Shown one piece after another: positions 61,340 through 64,000 of a stretch of DNA of 64,000 nucleotides. The stretch's first letter is position 1; each line of letters opens with the position of its first letter. The notes under the pieces are model-generated. The model searched no databases, had not been told where the DNA came from, and worked only from the letters and a program-made list of their open reading frames with translations. The position numbers were made by a program, and so were the translations under genes. The stretch spans positions 558,001-622,000 of the forward strand of contig BJHH01000001.1 in assembly GCA_014192065.1 (NCBI GenBank), given 5' to 3'. The stretch comes from Gemmatimonadota bacterium (GTDB taxonomy: Bacteria; Gemmatimonadota; Gemmatimonadetes; Gemmatimonadales; Gemmatimonadaceae).

Positions 61340-62818
61340 TTAACGGAGGGAGCGACCGACGGTGCCTTCCAGCGCCGCGTACGCTCTGTGGAATTCATAG
61401 AGAGCGTCGATCCGGTCGGTCTCCGCTCGTTCAAAGTCGCCACGGGCCTGCTGCAGATCGACGAGGCTGTTGAGCCCCACCCGGTAGCGTTCCTGCGCCA
61501 GCTGTAGAGCGTTGCGCGCGGCCTGCGCGTTCTGCTCCTGAAGCCGAAACGTGCGGTATCCCACGTTGAGCGTCGTCCATGCGGAGGTGACGTCGGCTGT
61601 GAGCCGGAGTTCCTGCGCGCGGATGCTGTAGCGTGCGTCGAGTTGACTGGACGCGGCACTCTGGACGTTTGTTTCGCGGTTGAAGCCGTCGAACAGCGGC
61701 AGCGACAGGCCGAGCGACAGGTTGTACGGTTGCGACGTGAACTTGAACGGGTACTGATTGTTCTGATCCCGCAGCGCGTTGGACTGGGCGTCGGTGAACG
61801 CGATCTGGTTGCAGGCGGCGGTGATGGACGACATGCCAGCGCCGCGGCGGAGCGAATCGCTGGTGAAACAGCCGCTACGGCTGCTGGCGGTTTGCGCGAT
61901 GCCCTGATTCACGAGATAGTCGCCGTCCCGGTACTTCTGGGCGGATCCGCCGAACGAGGCGCTCGCCGACACGGACGGCAGATACGCCCCCTGCGCCGAC
62001 CGGTAGGTGGCGTTGGCCGACTGCTCGCGATGCTTGAGTGCCCGGAGCGTCGGATTGGCGTCGGTCGCCATCTGGAGCAGTGAGGCGACGGTCAGTTTCG
62101 GCTCGCTGACCTCGAACTTCGAGGTCAGCACGATCTGGTCGGGCTTGGCGACGCCGATCTGCTGGAACAGCTGGAGGATCGCCACGTCGGCCAGGTTATG
62201 GGCGCGGAGCGCCGCCACCTGTTGTTGCCCGACGGCGACTTCGGCGCGGATTACGTCCAGCGAGGTCGCCGATCCGACGCCGGCCTTGGCGCGGGCGAGG
62301 TCGAGCTGCAGTTGCGTTGAGACGATGAGGGAATCCTGAACCGCTGCGCGCGCGGCCGTTTGCAACACGAAGAGGTATTGCTGCGAGACCGTCGAAATCA
62401 GTGCCTGCTCAGATGCCGCCGCATCGCTCTCCGACGCGTTCTCGTTGGCCTGGCTTCTGCGAAGGTTGGCGAAGGTGTTCGCGTTGAGGCTCGCCCTCAA
62501 GTCGACTCCCCACGACGACGACATAATGTCGGAATTCGCGCCGAATGCGACGCCGCCGAAGAACTGCGGACGGCCCTGCCGGTATCCGAACCCGGCGCTC
62601 GTGCTGGCGCTCGGAAGAAAGGCGCCATATGCGTTTCGCACGGCATACGTGGCCCGCTGGCGCGCGTTGAGCGCCTGGAGATACGCCGGGTTGTTCTGCG
62701 TGGCCAAGCGGATCGCTTCCTCGAGTGTCAGCGAGGTCGGGACCGTCGGCTGTGCCGCGACTGACGCGGCGGGTGCGAGGAGGGCGAGCGAGAGGATGGA
62801 CAACTTCAGCAGGCGCAT
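61340..62818 (-). CDS. TolC family outer-membrane efflux protein
   Basis: The 492-residue protein has a signal peptide (about 1-22, ending AAQP), then the tandem OEP repeats: SLTLEEAIRLATQNNPAYLQAL and, in the second half, LQLAQERYRVGLNSLVDLQQA with FQ/ER/YR-type helices. It is the outer-membrane duct of the exporter and the first gene of the operon. A CTTAAT box and a 7-bp inverted repeat lie in the 131-base region upstream. Confidence 0.93.
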   Translation of the reverse strand: MRLLKLSILSLALLAPAASVAAQPTVPTSLTLEEAIRLATQNNPAYLQALNARQRATYAVRNAYGAFLPSASTSAGFGYRQGRPQFFGGVAFGANSDIMSSSWGVDLRASLNANTFANLRRSQANENASESDAAASEQALISTVSQQYLFVLQTAARAAVQDSLIVSTQLQLDLARAKAGVGSATSLDVIRAEVAVGQQQVAALRAHNLADVAILQLFQQIGVAKPDQIVLTSKFEVSEPKLTVASLLQMATDANPTLRALKHREQSANATYRSAQGAYLPSVSASASFGGSAQKYRDGDYLVNQGIAQTASSRSGCFTSDSLRRGAGMSSITAACNQIAFTDAQSNALRDQNNQYPFKFTSQPYNLSLGLSLPLFDGFNRETNVQSAASSQLDARYSIRAQELRLTADVTSAWTTLNVGYRTFRLQEQNAQAARNALQLAQERYRVGLNSLVDLQQARGDFERAETDRIDALYEFHRAYAALEGTVGRSLR

Positions 62819-62843
62819 CGAGTTCGGTTCCAGATTAAGTGTT

Positions 62844-62868
62844 CGGTACCAATACGATGGCGGTACCG
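62844..62868 (-). promoter_or_regulatory. Candidate operator upstream of the export operon
   Basis: CGGTACC and GGTACCG are exact inverted 7-base arms separated by 11 bases, centred about 38 bases before the TolC start and just upstream of a CTTAAT box (62834-62839). The arrangement suits a dimeric repressor such as a TetR-type protein. No regulator gene is next to it in the window. Confidence 0.4.
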
Positions 62869-62949
62869 GTCGGGTTTCAGTTGGAGAGCAGTCGCGAAAG
62901 GGTGGTGTGAGCGCTGAGCCGGACCGCCGGCAATCGCTCGTGCTTCGGT

Positions 62950-63621
62950 TCAGTCTCGGAGCGCAGTGAGGTGCAAGGCCGGGATCGAAGCCTTGATGAC
63001 CCGTCCGTCGGGACTGATCCAGAGTTCTCGCAGTGAACCGCCCGGGCCGTGCAGGGCGAGCCGCACTGTCTCGAACTGGCGGAGGTCGATGCTGAGTCGT
63101 TCCGCACCGACCCGTTCGACACGAACCGACTCGACGACGTTGCGCTGCGGCACCAGCACGGGCACCGTCGCGCCGGCGCCGCGCCGGGCGATGAACCAGA
63201 GCTGATGGACGATGTCGTCGTCCGCGACCACGGTTCCTGCCGTCAGGCGGAACTCACGGGCCGATTCACCGTCCGCCTGCCGAAGGAGCGAGGCATAGCG
63301 ATTGCGCGACGCCTGTCCGCTATACGACTCCACCACTTGGCCGGCTTCGCGGACCTCGCGTTGGTAGCGAACGGGAAACCCGTTCGTGTCGGCGTTGACG
63401 CCTGGTGCCGTGCGGCGCTGTCCGATGGCCTGGGTGGCCTGCGCCACGAGCATGCGGCCGTCGGCGCCTGGGGCAGAGCGGATTGAAAAATCCTCGCGCC
63501 CGATCCGTTCGCCGTCGCGGTACAGCGTAAAGCTGCCTTCGTCGAGCGACACGACCTGCGCCGCCGCTGACGTGGCGGTCAGGGTGACAATCGTCGAGAC
63601 AAGGAACGCAAGCCTCAGCAT
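62950..63621 (-). CDS. Secreted hypothetical protein
   Basis: The 223-residue product has a signal peptide (about 1-22, ending SAAAQ) and a beta-rich body beginning FTLYRDGERIGREDFSIR, which looks like the start of lipocalin-type or DUF6134-like exported proteins. No catalytic motif was found. TATCTT lies six bases before the ATG, so the message is probably leaderless. It is upstream of the export operon on the same strand, but 131 bases of non-coding DNA with its own dyad lie between, so it is likely separate. Confidence 0.65.
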   Translation of the reverse strand: MLRLAFLVSTIVTLTATSAAAQVVSLDEGSFTLYRDGERIGREDFSIRSAPGADGRMLVAQATQAIGQRRTAPGVNADTNGFPVRYQREVREAGQVVESYSGQASRNRYASLLRQADGESAREFRLTAGTVVADDDIVHQLWFIARRGAGATVPVLVPQRNVVESVRVERVGAERLSIDLRQFETVRLALHGPGGSLRELWISPDGRVIKASIPALHLTALRD

Positions 63622-63627
63622 CTGGGA

Positions 63628-63633
63628 AAGATA
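63628..63633 (-). promoter_or_regulatory. Putative -10 box (TATCTT) for a leaderless transcript
   Basis: On the minus strand TATCTT, six bases, ATG. The spacing equals that of the SRP RNA promoter, where six bases separate the box from the first RNA base. Confidence 0.4.
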
Positions 63634-63681
63634 ACCTGGTTGCCGCGGATGTTGAGGGCGGCCGATCCGGGTGGTGTTGGG

Positions 63682-63687
63682 TATAAT
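63682..63687 (+). promoter_or_regulatory. Perfect -10 box (TATAAT) for a leaderless transcript
   Basis: TATAAT, six bases, GTG. The consensus hexamer is exact. A TTGAGG at 63652 is too far (24 bases) to be a standard -35. Confidence 0.6.
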
Positions 63688-63693
63688 CCGCTC

Positions 63694-64000
63694 GTGACTC
63701 GAGCCCGGACCCGGTGGTGGGCCTTGGCGGCATCGGCGGCCCTGCTCGCCGGCGCCGGCTGGCTGCGCACAGGCTCCGTCGCGTTGTTGATCGTCACCTG
63801 GGTGGCGGTCCTCGCCACGGGTGCGCTCACCTGGACCAGTCGGCGGACGCCTTCGGCGCTCTGTTGTGCAGCCCTGTTGCTGGCGTTTGTGGTGCTCGAC
63901 GCCGTTGACGGGAGCCGTGAAGCGAGATGGTCGGCGAACCCGACCGTCGTCGCTGCGAAGGTGACCGGCCGCGCCACGGCTGCGATGACGACCCGGCTTC
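63694..64000 (+). CDS. N-terminus of a membrane protein (truncated by window edge)
   Basis: The GTG-initiated frame is open to the window end (102 codons). It shows three hydrophobic segments (WWALAASAALLAGAGWL, SVALLIVTWVAVLATGAL, LCCAALLLAFVVLDAV) and then a soluble stretch. This could be the membrane input part of a sensor kinase or another multi-pass protein, but nothing visible decides it. It is transcribed away from the secreted hypothetical gene; the 72-base gap carries promoter boxes for both. Confidence 0.6.
   Translation, partial: MTRARTRWWALAASAALLAGAGWLRTGSVALLIVTWVAVLATGALTWTSRRTPSALCCAALLLAFVVLDAVDGSREARWSANPTVVAAKVTGRATAAMTTRL

Overview
The window is a high-GC bacterial chromosome segment, almost fully coding. 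The gene content suggests a member of the Gemmatimonadota or a close relative, though no rRNA is present to prove it. The pointers are two DUF1592/DUF1552 (planctomycete-type cytochrome) cassettes, a beta-propeller/amidohydrolase fusion, several Tat-exported oxidoreductase-like proteins, a MacB-type permease array and a bacillithiol-type deacetylase. No IS element, phage gene, CRISPR array, tRNA or rRNA was seen. The one RNA gene recognised is the small bacterial SRP RNA at 17621-17717, with its own -10 box and a textbook terminator.

Layout. 1-3482: a methyltransferase, then a probable SahR-ahcY operon of the S-adenosylmethionine cycle with a palindromic operator on the sahR start codon. 3489-10878: a carboxypeptidase-regulatory-domain protein, an M19 dipeptidase, and a central carbon run (transaldolase, pyruvate kinase, MBL-fold hydrolase, glucose-6-phosphate isomerase). 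10902-17605: a membrane/TPR protein, a class II aldolase family protein, a coiled-coil lipoprotein, threonine aldolase, rhodanese, thioesterase and a Tat-exported HisC-like aminotransferase. 17621-20774: SRP RNA and the amidohydrolase fusion. 21046-34238: two copies of a three-gene cassette (di-CxxCH DUF1592 protein, Tat-dependent DUF1552 protein, secreted ankyrin protein ending in CxxC), facing each other around a gene of unknown function. 34350-40279: a secreted hypothetical protein, two tandem NAD-epimerase paralogues, an ATP/ADP-translocase-like transporter and a YdjM-like membrane protein. 40339-47296: housekeeping genes dnaX, ebfC-type, recR, pgsA, cinA, grpE and dnaJ. 47323-53456: mnmA with its sulfur donor, mutM, a CPBP protease, bshB1, RidA and an SDR. 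53565-62818: a small secreted protein, then a minus-strand export operon (TolC, adaptor, ATPase, four permeases and the fossil tail of a fifth). 62950-64000: a secreted hypothetical protein and the start of a membrane protein.

Most notable: the mirrored DUF1592/DUF1552/ankyrin cassettes; the permease array, which alternates two permease types (A-B, fossil, A-B) and so looks like two heterodimeric exporters sharing one ATPase; the SahR operator; and a recurrent TAnnnT box exactly 6-7 bases upstream of several start codons, implying leaderless transcripts, with the SRP RNA promoter as an internal spacing reference. All functional statements are read from sequence motifs and family knowledge; no database search was run.
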